From assembly GCA_964035575.1 (NCBI GenBank), contig OZ037926.1, positions 62,001 through 126,000 of the forward strand: a DNA stretch of 64,000 nt, written 5' to 3'. The notes beneath the pieces were generated by a model. That model was not told where the DNA came from. It saw only the letters and a list, made by a program, of their open reading frames with translations, and made no database searches. Position 1 is the stretch's first letter. Each line of letters opens with the position of its first letter. Position numbers and translations under genes: made by a program. This DNA comes from Rhynchopus sp. YZ270_cl-10. Taxonomy: Eukaryota > Euglenozoa > Diplonemea > Diplonemida > Diplonemidae. Positions 41,137 through 52,952 of the stretch are shown one piece after another.

Positions 41137-42528
41137 TCACTTACTCTTCCCTTTTGACTTACTGGGCTCCCTCCCGCCAAGCCCCGAGAGCGACCCGTAG
41201 CCTTTGTGGAGCTTCTTCGTGCGCCAATTCCAGCAGTGGTGCAGGCCCTCCTGTACGTCGACGTACTTGGGCTTCCAGTTGAGCTCGGTCTTTATTTTTG
41301 TTGTGTCGGCGAAGATCTCTGGACTGTCGCCTGCACGGGGTTCACGCACTTCCTCCACTGTGAAGTTCACCCCCGTTGCGGCACGGCATTTGGTGACCAG
41401 CTCACGCACGGACACACCTTGGCCTGTACCCACGTTGTAGAGGACTGGTGGGTTGCTGAGCTTCGCTGCGACGGCAATGTGTGCGTCGACGAGGTCTGAT
41501 ACGTGGATGAAGTCGCGTATGCACGTTCCATCGCGTGTTTTGTGTGTTGTGCCCAGAATGCGCACCTTGCTTGTCGCCCCTGCAGCGGCGTCGAGGCAGG
41601 CGTTCGTGATGCGACCATGTTTGTTCTGCAGGGCAGGGCGTGGCCACTCCCCTAGACGTCCATCAGGGTCGCAGCCGTACACATTGAAGTAGCGCAGGAT
41701 GCCGACACGGAAGCCTTTGTTGGCGATGGCGAAGTCTTGGATCATCTGCTCGACCATCAACTTCGCGCTGCCATAGGGCGACCTGCGGCAAAGAGAATTA
41801 AAGACAAAATGCAAAAAAACATACATAGGAATCGTTGGCGTCAGTTCCGTGACCGGAAGCTCTGTCGGGTTGCCGTACGTCGCGCACGTAGACGAGAAGA
41901 CAAGATTGTTGATCCCCGCCGCTGCCATCTCCTCAAGCAGCACCAAGGAGTTGACCGTGATATTACGGTAGTACTGCTGCGGGTGCGCCACGCTCTCCCC
42001 TACGTACGCCACTGCCGCAAAGTGTATCACCAGGTCTGGCCGGCTGGGCCCGCCCCTCAGCGCCTCACGCACCTCTCCACGCTCCCCCAGGTCTGCCTCC
42101 ACGAAACGCAGTGCGCTCACACCCTGCACATCAAACGGTGCATGCTCCTTCAGCGCCTGCACCGCACCATAATTCCCCCTCGACAGATTGTCCACCACAG
42201 TCACAAAATGCCCCAACTGCAGCAGTCTCAGCACCGCATGGCTCCCTATATACCCTGCCCCACCGGTCACCACTACATGCAAGACTTCGTTTCCTCCTTC
42301 AGCTTTAGGAGGGAATTTGAAAGGTGCTAGCGTGCTAGCAACGCTCGACGGTGTGTTCGTGGAAAGGTGGCTGTGTTGTGCTGCCGCTGCTGCTGCTGCT
42401 GCTGCGGCTGCAGCCTCCCCTTCTCCACCCATACGTCCTTCAGCGCGGAGGTAGATACTGATTGACATCAAAATCGCTGCCAAAAACATCCCCAGCTTCG
42501 GGAGCAGCGAATACCGGTCTTGAGACAT
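41137..42528 (-). CDS. UXE: Membrane-anchored UDP-sugar 4-epimerase (UDP-arabinose 4-epimerase-like)
   Basis: Two exons, 41825-42528 and 41137-41782, with a 42-nt intron (GTATGT...CCGCAG) splitting a Met codon; 449 residues. A hydrophobic anchor at about 12-27 (GMFLAAILMSISIYL) and an Ala run precede an extended short-chain dehydrogenase fold. NAD motif GGAGYIG is at 89-95, and HFAAVAYVGES, SSTCATYG and YGSAK (Tyr238/Lys242, the catalytic pair) follow, then RYFNVYGCDPDGRLGE and DGTCIRDFIHVSDLVDAH. The layout matches plant UDP-xylose/UDP-arabinose 4-epimerases of the Golgi (MUR4/UXE) better than cytosolic GalE. Known reaction class: reversible inversion at C4 of a UDP-sugar. The exact sugar and the Golgi location are inferred. 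Confidence 0.9.
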   Translation of the reverse strand: MSQDRYSLLPKLGMFLAAILMSISIYLRAEGRMGGEGEAAAAAAAAAAAAQHSHLSTNTPSSVASTLAPFKFPPKAEGGNEVLHVVVTGGAGYIGSHAVLRLLQLGHFVTVVDNLSRGNYGAVQALKEHAPFDVQGVSALRFVEADLGERGEVREALRGGPSRPDLVIHFAAVAYVGESVAHPQQYYRNITVNSLVLLEEMAAAGINNLVFSSTCATYGNPTELPVTELTPTIPMYVFLHFVFNSLCRRSPYGSAKLMVEQMIQDFAIANKGFRVGILRYFNVYGCDPDGRLGEWPRPALQNKHGRITNACLDAAAGATSKVRILGTTHKTRDGTCIRDFIHVSDLVDAHIAVAAKLSNPPVLYNVGTGQGVSVRELVTKCRAATGVNFTVEEVREPRAGDSPEIFADTTKIKTELNWKPKYVDVQEGLHHCWNWRTKKLHKGYGSLSGLGGREPSKSKGKSK

Positions 42529-42848
42529 TTTTGGTGGGGGGGAAAGAGAAGATAAAAAAAGGTGTTACGAAAAAGACGACGAAATCGCGCAAAACTCAAC
42601 GAAACCTCAAGAGAAGAGAGGAGGAGGAGGGAGGGGTGAAAAGAAAAAGAGGAAGAATCCTCCTCCAGTACACCCCCCCCCCGTTTGGGGTACGTGGCCT
42701 CCTGGGTTGGGTGTGGTGGGTGTGGGTGTGGGGGTAATGGGGTGAGGGAAGTAAAGCAATTCCATTATTTTTTTTTGAAGCTAGGGGGTGGGTGCATATT
42801 CGAAGGGGACGAAAAAAAAAAAGAAAAGGGAAAAATTTATAGGGAAGG

Positions 42849-42950
42849 GTGGTACTCTCGGAAGTCGGTCAACGACCTGTCAGCGACGTGCCACGACCTG
42901 TCGGTGACCTGTCGACGACCTGTCAATATCGACCCCTCCCGGAGCACCAA
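42849..42950. mobile_element. GGTGYTCCGG-ended element with GACCTGTC array, copy 1
   Basis: Inverted ends (GGTACTCTCGG versus the reverse of CCCGGAGCACC) enclose about four degenerate GACCTGTC units. Related copies lie at 52056-52105 and 57441-57574. Confidence 0.5.
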
Positions 42951-43047
42951 AGGAGAAGGTCCAAATAACTTTTTGAAAAAAGCTAAAATCGCGGTAAAAA
43001 TAAAAAAAAGTTATTTTTGGGGTAAACTTATTTTGGGAACCTCCTTT

Positions 43048-43258
43048 GAGATGAATATAAGAAACCTCTCGTGCTCCAGTCACCTTGATCACACTCGTTC
43101 AAAAAAAGAAAAAAAAACTTGAAAGATGAAATGTGCCTCTCGTGCACACACATCTGAAAATAAATTTGATGAAGATGGAATGTGCATCACTGTGCACATG
43201 CATCTCCTAAGAAGTTGACTTGAAAAACACAACGCCCTCTCGTGAACAGTGTACCTTT
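43048..43258 (+). repeat. Cluster of four hairpin elements (A, B, B, C)
   Basis: Four ~35-nt hairpins in 210 bp, all in plus orientation: 43048-43086 (A), 43122-43156 (B), 43171-43206 (B) and 43219-43258 (C). Loops contain CTCTCGTG or close variants; stems differ among families. Confidence 0.7.
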
Positions 43259-44280
43259 GGTACAATGACCCCAACCAGGTTTACATCTGATAAGAAGTGA
43301 AGCGATATTTAATGAAAGTTTTTTCGATTCGTGTTTATTGGTGACATCTCACCCATATGGTGAGGGGTGGGTGTGTGTGGGGTGGGCGCACTCCACTTTA
43401 GTAAAAGGGCTAAAAACTGTTTTTTTTTTTTTTTTGAAATTCTAAAACACCTCAGGTGTTTTAGAATTTCAAAAAAAAAAAACATAAAAAGAGCACCACA
43501 CACCTCACAACAGCGCAAAATACTTCTCAGGGATTAACCATAACTGATTTCAAACATACCACATTTTCTCTCCCTTTTCTTTCTTTTTCTCCCCTCGCCT
43601 CTGAAATCACAAAAAAAAAATCAGCTTTTGGCTGAAGGGGGGTGATTCGCACTTCTTGTGCATTATGTTTGCACCACCCCTCTCCATTCAACCACAGCTT
43701 TGCTTTTACAAAAAAAAAAAATTAAATTTATATGGTACAGATCAGCAACCCAGTTCCCCCAAGGGGTTCTCCCGTTGAGGGCTGATCACACAAAATCATA
43801 CACGTTCCATTCAGGAGAACAGAAAGCAATTTGAGAGGGTCAAAAACAAAGTTGAAATGAATAAATATGCGCATCACGCTTCGACGCACACTTGATACTC
43901 TTGCGTGTTGTCAAAAAAACAAAAAAAAACACAACAAAAGTTGGCAAAAAGATGCAACCCGAAGCCTTTACACTACCCCATTCATAAAAGCTTGGAAATA
44001 TGACTGTACCGCACTATGTGCACACACAGACACTCACCTTGAGAACATACGGTTTTTTTGGGATATGAAGTGAAGTTGAGGTTTTTGACAGTGCATTTTT
44101 TTTTTTTAGAAGGCCAGCCGGTCTCTGTACGATTGAACCGTGGAGGGCACTTCATTGGCACAAAAAAAAAATGGGGTGGGAAGGTGGGTAGGTGGGAGGT
44201 GGATTGAGAAGGGAGAGAAATAGATGTGAAACAACGGAGAACGCCTTTTTTTGACAGAATAGTCTTTCACCCGGAAGGTA

Positions 44281-44373
44281 CCGTGTTTCGAAAAATATAT
44301 GGACCAGAATTATGGACCTTTTGGGATATTTTTTTATGGACCAATTTTTCTGGTCCATATTTTCAAAACACTG
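44281..44373. mobile_element. TA-flanked CCGTGTTTCG foldback element
   Basis: CCGTGTTTCGAAAAATATAT ... TTTCAAAACACTG with TA at 44279-44280 and 44374-44375. An inner inverted pair ATGGACCAG / CTGGTCCAT is also present. Confidence 0.5.
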
Positions 44374-44723
44374 TATTTCAATATAATATTATGCATTCAA
44401 TACACTTGACAGCATAGGGTGTAGGGATCAATAAAAATGTTCCCAACTTTCTTCCTACCTGAGAGAAAAAAAAAACAAACGGCGGTCCTCACATCCTGAA
44501 TGTGCAGGTGTGAATATGCTGTACATCTATAGAAAAAAAGGGGGAAAGAAAAATAGGTCGTGTAAATATCGTTTCTTTCCTTAGTTTGACACTTTTTTTT
44601 GTATTACCCTTGATTGCGTTAGTCTTGGGTGTAGCCATCTTGCAGACAGCGTTTCACAGAACTGAATGGCATAAATGCCTGTTCTGCGGCTATTCTGTGC
44701 ACAACTGAGCGAGAGAAAAAAAC

Positions 44724-44912
44724 AAAAAAAAGATCGGTTTTTTTTTGTTTTGTGCGCTCAAAAACCGGAAAACAAAAAGGTGAAAGAAAAAAAATGCGTT
44801 GAAGTATGGTTGTTGTGGTTAATTTTGAGTGCTCAAAAGAACCAAGCAAGCTTCTGTCTTTTTCAATCCGTTTTTTGTTTGCCCACAGCGCTGCCTCCAA
44901 TATTATTTTAAG
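44724..44912. repeat. ~190-bp dispersed repeat, copy 1
   Basis: Shares blocks in the same order with 45976-46156 and 55474-55653: GATCGG, TGTGCGCTCAAA, GGTTGTTGTGGTTAATT, CAAGCAAGCTTCTGT and GCGCTGCCTCCAAT. The ends are weakly inverted (AAAAAGATYGG). Probably a short non-autonomous DNA element. Confidence 0.6.
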
Positions 44913-45975
44913 AATTGACAACAAGTTGGTTTTATCAAAAACTACACACACACACACATACACACAGACGTCGTGAAAGGCTGCAGGGGAAGGAATAACA
45001 CAACAGGATACATTACAGACGGATGCACACCTCGTAGTGGATGGCAAAGCTGAGATCGTGGAGGCTCTGGTCTGACTAAATTTATGATCTTTTTTTTTTT
45101 TTGAAAACTTTTTTACCATTCCTTTTTAGGGGAACGGAGCATGTACGGTCCTGGAAGCTCCAAGAAAAATGGAGTCGGCGGGCTTAATAGGAAGTTGCCT
45201 TCCTAAACGTGCACGCATTTGTAAGTGAAGGGGTTTGAGAGAGTTTGGGGGTGGGGGGGGATGTTTTGTTTTTACGATTACCTACAGTGTAGGCGGGCTT
45301 AGTGCACTGTCCTTGGACCCTGGCACTGCCTCTTGACGTTTATGTTTTGTTCGTTGTGATTGGAGGGGAGAAAACGGGGGGTTTTTTTTAAGATGATTTT
45401 TTTGACCCCCCCATTAATTTTTATTTTTCGTTTCTGTTCTTTTTTTTTTTGTTTTTGTGTTTTTGTGTTTTCGTTTTCCTTTCGTTCTGTTATTAATATT
45501 AGTCAAACACAAAAAAAAAACGGTTGACCTCCCTTTTTAAATTCCTCGCTCTTTATATTTTTGCTCACTTTTTAAGTTGTGCAGTTTTGCCACAGATGTC
45601 CCCTCCCTTCTTCCCTTCTTTGAATGGAGAGAGAGGGGTACCCGATGATGTGTTCTGACAGCCGTTAGGTGTGACAACCTCTGTGTGGCGGAGCTGGTGG
45701 AGCGCATCAGTGACATGACAAACACTCAAGAGAGAGAGAGAGAGAGAAATCAATAGTGATGTAATGTAACTCATGCATGCGCACAAATAAAAGAAAAGTT
45801 TCCAAGATGATCCAAAGCCTCTCGTGCTCAGTCACCTTAAATAAAAAGCTGGCTTTGAAATACAAAGCCCTCTCGTGAGAGTGTAAAAAAAAAAAAAAAA
45901 CTGTAGTTATTGATGCAGGCACCTCCGACTGACCCACGTACGATGCCAGCCATTCGGATGAAAGCAAGTACTCTA

Positions 45976-46156
45976 CAAAAAAAAAAATCGGGTCTTTGTT
46001 TGTGCGCTAAAAGCCGGGCGAAACAAAGAAAAAGCGGAAAAAGTGTGAAACTGCATTTTAGTGTGGGTGTGTATGAATCAAACAGACACATTACAAAATC
46101 ATGATTTTTTGTTTTCAGTTTTGTTTGCCCAAAAGCGCTGCTTCCAATCTTTTTAG
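45976..46156. repeat. ~190-bp dispersed repeat, copy 2 (diverged)
   Basis: Ends match copies 1 and 3 (GGGTCTTTGTTTGTGCGCT ... GCGCTGCTTCCAATC); the middle is diverged. Confidence 0.45.
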
Positions 46157-47009
46157 TAATGCCAACTAAAAGATGTAAAAGTGTTGTCTGGAAACGGTCC
46201 TCAAGCAGAACTTAAGAAGTACAAAAGTTACACTGTAGTTTTGGCCCAGCCACACCATATTATGTAAAAAATGGTAAGTGCAAACGTCTCTGTGGACGCA
46301 GACACCCAAAAAACGGCATGATTTTCACACCTTCTCATTCTCACCTCGTTGCAACCAATAGTGACACACGTTTTAAAAAAAAAACCACGTTTTGCAAAGA
46401 AAAACAAGCTTATTCGCTCGGTTGGGGGGGAGAGAACCAAGCGAAAGTGCATGGCACAGACATTTTTTTGTACCAACACATCACTTCTGCTTTGGTATGG
46501 GCGGCATGGGGAAAAAGAAAACATGCAGAAAACGAGACAAAAAAAGGTTAAGAAAGATGACAGTGTGGAGCACCTCTTCACACCTCCCTGTAAGAGGCAT
46601 ACTTGTTTTATGGTTGCGAAGAAACGGGGAAAAAAGCGTTTGAAAGATGGAACGTACCTCACTGTGCACGGACACATCCAATAGGGGAAAGATGGTTGGA
46701 ATGGTGGATCCTTTATCCTGCATTTGACAACTTTTTTTTGAAAAAAAAATCACAAAACCCGCGAACGAAAATACGAAGACACAACGTTAATGACCAATGA
46801 AATGCGTCGGTAGTCACGCATCATGTGTAAGTGTGGTTTCATTTGAAATACAAAATACGTAAAACCGCGTTTTTTTTTTTCCCGTATTCGAGTACCATAC
46901 CTATGTATGAAAATTGGTACAAAACAAAAAATGGGTCAGAACCCACAGAAGAAGAAAAACCAGAATTTTTTTTTTTTTCGAGGTGAAAATAAATTTAGGT
47001 TCGTTGCCA

Positions 47010-49360
47010 TCACGGCGCCAACGTGACTGTGGGGTTACTGGCCGCACCGGAGTACTGCCCTGAGGGGTTCTGGGTTTGCTGCGCCTGCAGCTTTTCTGCA
47101 ATGGAACACCCGGTCAGCATTTTGTACTTTACGTCGTTGAAGGCTGGGTGTCGCAGGGCCTGTTGTGGGTTGTGAGTTTTGGTGTTTTGGTGATTGAGTC
47201 TATTTCGTATGATAAATGGTGTTCCGGAGGGACGTCCTGACAGGTGTTTCAGGAACACCAATAAGGTAAACGTTTGGTGACTGCAAAAGGACTTCAAATC
47301 ACCACAGTATGTTTCGAACATCTCAAAAACCATCGTCACTGACGGTCAGGTAACCACCCAGACGATCTATTTGAGATGCTGACTTGGGGACCAGGGGACA
47401 TTAGTATGCCGGTGTGCCGGTGTGGCCACACCGGCTAAGCCGGTGTGGGGTTTTGAGGAAAAAAAAAAAAAAAAGAAAAAGGCGGATTTTTGAATTTTTT
47501 TCTGAATTTTATCTCCTCATACAAGGCTACAACCACATCTGTAGCGGTTTCTTATGTGCATGTGACCCCACCATAAAGACCAATCGGTCCGTTCAATCAA
47601 AAGAAATAGATGTTCGCAACTCTCATAAAAAAGTAGCGTACCGTGCGCCTGCGGCGCAGCTAAAAATGACGAGCGGTAGCCCACAGCTCTACCCTATGCC
47701 ATAGTCACAGCTACCTTTACCATAGTTTGGCTATAAAAGCGTGCGATTTTATGTCACAATTTTTGAAATGTTGCGTACCGTGGCTTCGCCAGAAAAGTTT
47801 TGATGTCATATGGTTAGACAAGGGCGCGGAGGGGAAAGAGTTGTGGAGGTCTCTGCCAAAAATGCGTGGGGAAAAAAAAATTGCCTCACACCGGCTTTTT
47901 TGGCTCACACCGGCTTTTTTTTCAAAATCTCAAACTACCAATGTCCCCTGTTGGGGACCGTTATTTGTACAAAAAACACTCGATTCTTTTTTTTTTGAAA
48001 TATTTTGTGCATGCATTGAGTGCTTGGCCCATACCTCTTCGGGTGTAACGCGAGCCTCAGGGTCGAGCGTCAGGAGACACTGCAGCAGATCGCCGCTGAG
48101 TGCGTCGAGGTTAGGAAAGGTCTCTTCAACGTCTCTTGCCGCCCACTGGGGGAATTCGCGTCTGAAGTGCGGCAGCGTCTCGACACCGTCCCACACAGCG
48201 TTCGTCGGCGTCCCGCAGAGACGGAAGATCTTGAACAGGCAGTCGACCTCACAGTCGCCGCCGAACAGCGGGCGGCCCAGCGACATCTCACCCATCATCG
48301 CACCGACACTCCAGACGTCCACCAGCGGGGTGTAGTTCCGCAGCCCCAACAGCAGCTCTGGGCTGCGGTACCACAACGTCACTGTCTCGGGGGTGAGCTT
48401 CTTCATAGGGTACTCTATCGCCCGCGCGAGACCGAAATCCGCCACTTTCACGTTGTTATGTTCGTCTAGCAGGATGTTCTGTGGCTTAAGGTCTCTGTGG
48501 ATGACACGCTTGTTGTGGCAGTGGTTGAGCGCTTGGAGGAGCTGGTAGACAAACTTCTGCACCTCTTCTGCGCACAGCCCGACACGTGCCCTTTGGGCAT
48601 GTGGCGCAAAGCCTTCCCTGCGTGCAGCCAGCTCATCGACTTCGCGCATATACTCCCGCAGATCCTTGCTCAGAAGATCAAAGTAAAGCGAAATGTGTCC
48701 CTGCACCGCAGTCACTTCTCTCAAACGCACGACATTCGGGTGGTCAAGCTCCTTCAGTGCACTGATCTCCCGCATCGACGACGAAGGTGTACCCTCATGC
48801 GCAAACATAGACTTAATCTGCTTCATCGCACAAAAGCTTCTGTCGATCTTGTCATACACCTTGAAGACACGCCCATAGGTCCCTTCTCCTATCTTCGCGA
48901 CGGTGTGGTAGCGCGGTACCAACGCGATCTGGCAGTTGTCCACCAACCCTGCGTCAAGAAGCGTGCAGTCCTGTGGTAGCATCACGTTGGGATCGGAGGC
49001 GTGGTGCAGGCAGAAGGGGTACGATATGCGCAGATGGCTGCCTAGGTCGCGCATCAACGTTGCGACGGGAAGTGCGGTGTTCACGACGAAGCTTGACAGC
49101 GCCTCGCGTGGCTGCTGCAGCATCTCCTGCTGCTGCCGCGCCCCCTCCGTATGCGCAACACCCTCCACAACCTGGTGCGAAAGGAAAAACTTTATGCGGT
49201 TCACATTAGAAGATGCTGCTGGTGGTGCGGAGGTGGGTGCTGGCTGTTCCTGCAGTGGCGGCAGAGGTGGGGTAGGTGCGACGGCAGTGCTGCTGTACGA
49301 CGCACCACCCACAGCAGCATGCGTGGGCAACGCTGCTGCGTGGGAGACCACAGTACTCAT
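47010..49360 (-). CDS. CDK-like protein kinase with N-terminal ubiquitin-like domain (paralogue 1)
   Basis: Two exons, 48035-49360 and 47010-47159, 491 residues. The intron is 875 nt (GTATGG...CAACAG) and swollen by an inserted repeat. Residues 1-50 are Ala/Pro-rich. Residues about 53-150 look like a divergent beta-grasp fold (RIKFFLSHQVVEG ... LLDAGLVDNCQIALVPR). The kinase domain begins at 151: glycine loop GEGTYGRV, Lys180 in AMK, PSSSMRE in place of the CDK PSTAIRE helix, HRDLKPQN, DFGLARA and TPETVTLWYRSPELLLG. All catalytic residues are present, so it should be active, and cyclin dependence is likely but unproven. The terminal exon (ALRHPAFNDVKYKML) completes the last kinase helix. A 218-bp tract (48174-48391) is nearly identical to paralogue 2. 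Confidence 0.88.
47383..47963. mobile_element. TIR-like insertion inside the kinase intron
   Basis: The left end near 47383 (TTGGGGACCAGGGGACATT, then GCCGGTGTG) is mirrored near 47963 (CAATGTCCCCTG, TTGGGGACC) with CCGGTGTG repeats inside each arm. The piece accounts for most of the 875-nt intron. It also contains the GC-rich 23-mer shared with 5591-5613. Confidence 0.5.
48174..48391 (-). repeat. Gene-conversion tract shared with 59338-59555
   Basis: Over 218 bp only one base differs (GACGTCC versus GATGTCC in plus-strand reading) from the matching part of paralogue 2, including third codon positions. The rest of the two genes is strongly diverged. Confidence 0.9.
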
Positions 49361-50439
49361 TTGCTTTGTGTGCGTCCCACGCTTTCTGGGGTAGGGAGAA
49401 AGGGTAAAGGGGTAAGGGGATAAGGGAGGGATATGGACAACACCTTCTGTCCACGGAGACTTCCGCTGTCTTCTTGAGCGGAAAAAAAAAAGACTGGGTT
49501 GAGTAGGGGAGAGGTCGTTTTAATAGTCGGAGTGTGCCTTATGCACGGTTTCTTTTTTTGTCGACCTTAAGTGACGGCACCCCTTGGTGCGAAGGTTTTT
49601 TTGATATTTTTTGTTTGTCTAAAAAAAAAAGTGGTCAACAGCGTTGTCCACAACCCAAATACGGCCCCCTCCAGAAAATGTCCTGTAATTATTGTACTGT
49701 CGACTCCCATTTAGGAGGAAACTTTATTTTTAAACACAATTTTCCTGCACACCTTTATTATTTGTCATACGATCGCAAACAATCGCAGAGCGCCATACCA
49801 TGCCTACAGCATATCCCCTTCTCCCAAAAAAAAAAAAATCTAATAAAAAAGGGGGGGGAAATTGTGACCTAAAGATGGCCCTGAGCCGCTCGTTTTTGTC
49901 ACGTTAAAGTCTTAAATGAAGACACCAAAGAAAACATAAAGACATTGCCTATTTGCGCACTGATGATGAAGCTGTAGAATGATTGAAGAGGTTCTTTTTA
50001 TTGTTTTCTTGCTTTGCAAATCTTCACACATAATACAATTCAACTCAGCAGGATGCAAGCAACAATGACATAGGGAAGGCTCGTTTTAACAGCCAAAACT
50101 ACGCGAACACATTTTAATAAATGAACGCAAAAAATAAGCTAAGTTCTGGGAACTGTAAAAGGGTGAGAAGCGAAACAATGGAAGGGGAAACACAGCATGT
50201 GGCATGATATACCCTCTACCTTATGTCTTTGTGAAGAGACAAAAAAGAACATCGTTTACTAAGGGAAGAGGTCCTGTGGTTCCCGTGTGTTTGCTATGTA
50301 TGCCTCCCTCCGTCAGGTCTAAGAATAGAGTTGAATGAACAGCCAGAAGATAAGGCACCAGAGATGGCTCTGTGTACCCTATTTTTTTTTACCCACTATT
50401 GTTTTATCAGTGCGAGAAAAAAATGGTTAAGTTGATTAA

Positions 50440-50780
50440 GTGCAAAACGCCTCTGGGACGTAAGGCACATGCCACTGCCGTAGGTTATCGAACCGCCCGG
50501 AGTGTTGTGCAAAGGGAAGCTGTAAGCAGGGGGGGGGGGGGGGGGGGGAAATAGCTAAGATGACTGAAGCCTCTTCGTGGTTAGGCTACTTCAGATGAAT
50601 GTGCCTCGTTGGGCATACACATTTCTTTCTTTTAATCCACTATTGCTATCATACGCGGGAATACGATGGGTTTTCCAATAATCAGCCAAAAAAAGAAGAA
50701 CAAAAAAAAATTTCCCTGTCGCACAAAAAAAGAAAAGAGTTTGACTTGAAATACAAAGCCCGCTCGTGACAGTGTATCTA
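50440..50780 (+). repeat. Cluster of hairpins D, A, B, C
   Basis: 50440-50468 (D), 50557-50593 (A), 50592-50624 (B, abutting A) and 50744-50780 (C). All are in plus orientation. Confidence 0.65.
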
Positions 50781-52055
50781 GAAAAAAAAACTACAGAAAA
50801 TATTACCAAAAAAACCCGATCTAAGAAAATCGGAGGTCGAAAAAAGAAAAAAAAAAAAAGAAAGAAACTGCAGTTGTGTGGGTGAGGGTCGCAAAACGGC
50901 ATACCCTCCCTGTTTGTTAGTTGGTTGTTGTTTGTTGATCGTATCCATCCCGAAAAACCCCCCGAAAACCCGCGTCCAAGTACGGGGGGGGAGGTGGAGC
51001 AGAAGGGAGCGGAAGACGGTAAGACTCATGTCAACCGAAGAACGTCTTTCATTTCCAGACGTATTGCATACTCGTACAAAAAAAGTACGTTTAAAAAATA
51101 ATGTCAGATGATTCTCAGCCTCGTGTGCTTTGTAACCTCTAGGGGGAAAAGGGGGCTTTTTTCACTGTAACCTACCATGGTAGGCGTGACGCTGACTACA
51201 CGGTAGTTATTGGTAGCCGCGCCAGGGGGCTTTATTATACGATTTGAATCATTTTGGAGAGAAAAAAAAAACTGGTACAACAAAGGGGGTAGGTGCTAAA
51301 ATGAGATGCCCTTCCCTCTTTTCTGTTGTGATATTTTTTTTTTCCCCCTTCCCTTTCTTTTTGTTGTGTGAAATGCATCTTTCCTTCCCAACAGAGAAGT
51401 TGGTGCAAAACGCTGCTCAGTCCACACACTGCTTTGATATATTAAACATTACCCACCCCACCCCCGAAAAAGAACGGAGCAAATAGTATTATCAGCATCT
51501 GCAATCAATAAATTGATAGTATATGGTGAGGGATTGAGGGGTCAACAAAAATGTTCCCATCTTTCGAGAACGGAGTAATTGATAAAAACTCTGGTGTGGC
51601 TGACGACCCCAAAATAGCAGAAAATAGCAGAAAGTAGCACAAAATAGCACCCCCTTTCAGCCACACCAAACTCTGTAGAGAAATGCATACACAAGGGCGT
51701 AAAAACAAATGTTATCACGTAATAACATTGTCGTATTTGCTGTAACGCTCGATGTATGACAAATGTATGTTCTTTTGAAATAAAACACAGAGAAAAAAAA
51801 AGAGAAGGGTCAGCAGCAAATTGTCCTCCGCTTCACAGTACTTTAGGTACTAATAAAGAAGTACATTCATATACTTACTATTTATAACACAAACAGTAAG
51901 CACTAAAGGGTGTAACACGTACAACCTTCCTTTTTTTTCCCTGCATTTTTTTTTTTAAGAAAGAAGAAAAAAGAGGGGGAAAAGATGTACCTTGATTGGC
52001 CATTGCGCATCTATACCAGAATCACCAACGTTTTTCTTTTTTTATTCCATTTTTT

Positions 52056-52105
52056 TGGTGCTCCGGGAGGGGTCGAGGTTGTTGACCGATTTCCGAAAAG
52101 CACCA
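52056..52105. mobile_element. GGTGYTCCGG-ended element, copy 2 (short)
   Basis: TTGGTGCTCCGGGAGGGG ... TTTCCGAAAAGCACCAG forms an imperfect inverted pair around about 20 bp. Same family as 42849 and 57441. Confidence 0.45.
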
Positions 52106-52952
52106 GTTTTATTTTTTGAGAACTTTGAAATAACACACACTGCAAAAAAATTGCTTTGACAAAAACAACACTTTTGCCCACACATAAACACACAGCGGGT
52201 AAAAGTAATTGACCCACTTTTTTATTCTTCTTCGGGGGAAACCCCCCAACCGTCTGCAGAAATGAAAAAAATAGAACAACAAAAAAACAAAAACAAAAAC
52301 AAAAAAAAATGTACGGCGAACCTTAACGTATCAGACAAATCTGGACAACAAACAAAGTGGGTGACATTCAGTTTTTATATTTTGTTCAAAAAAGAAAAAA
52401 ACAGAACTCAAAACTCGGTCAAAAAAAATTTTTTTATCGATGTTTTGGTTTGTCACCCTTTTGTGTCCAAATTATTTCATTTTTTCTTAAAATTATTCGT
52501 TCAAATATAGGTTAATTCTCACGAGCGGGACGGAGGGGGGGTGGGATGAAATGCGTTGTGTTAGGAGAGGAAAAAAGAGATAAAAATGATAGAAAAAAAA
52601 GGAGATTCGATGAAAACGAAGAAAACAAAGAAAACGAAGAAAAAGAGGGGAAAATATGACGAAAGTCTGATTAGATTAATTAATGTTTTGAACATTTGGT
52701 TATTCGTCAATCATCACAGAATTATGACGAAGTCCCTCAAGTATTGTTGGGGTCACCTCAAAAAGGATACAAAAACATTGGTAAAAGGCATTACACCAAA
52801 CTCACCCAAAAGAGCGAAGTCAAAAAAGATGCAAAGCACGGCATACAAAACTGAGGTATTTTTTAATACCAAAAACTTTAAAAGATGGAATTGACCATCA
52901 AAAGGGGGGAAAATAGGAAGAAAACAACGTTGAAAGAGAATAACATAGCTAG

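Larger units (their letters stand above)
42529..47009. other. 4.5-kb gene-free region rich in hairpins and short elements
   Basis: Holds a GACCTGTC array element (42849-42950) and a run of four hairpins (43048 A, 43122 B, 43171 B, 43219 C). Others are at 43799 (E), 45804 (A), 45853 (C), 46278 (D) and 46643 (B). A TA-flanked foldback lies at 44281-44373, and two copies of a ~190-bp repeat at 44724-44912 and 45976-46156. No gene is supported. Confidence 0.55.

Noticed and set aside
50440-50510. tRNA-like box B (GGTTATCGAACC) after hairpin D, also near 56265
   Set aside because: GGTTATCGAACC is itself a small palindrome; no A box, anticodon arm or cloverleaf could be drawn. Not called as a tRNA or tRNA-derived SINE.
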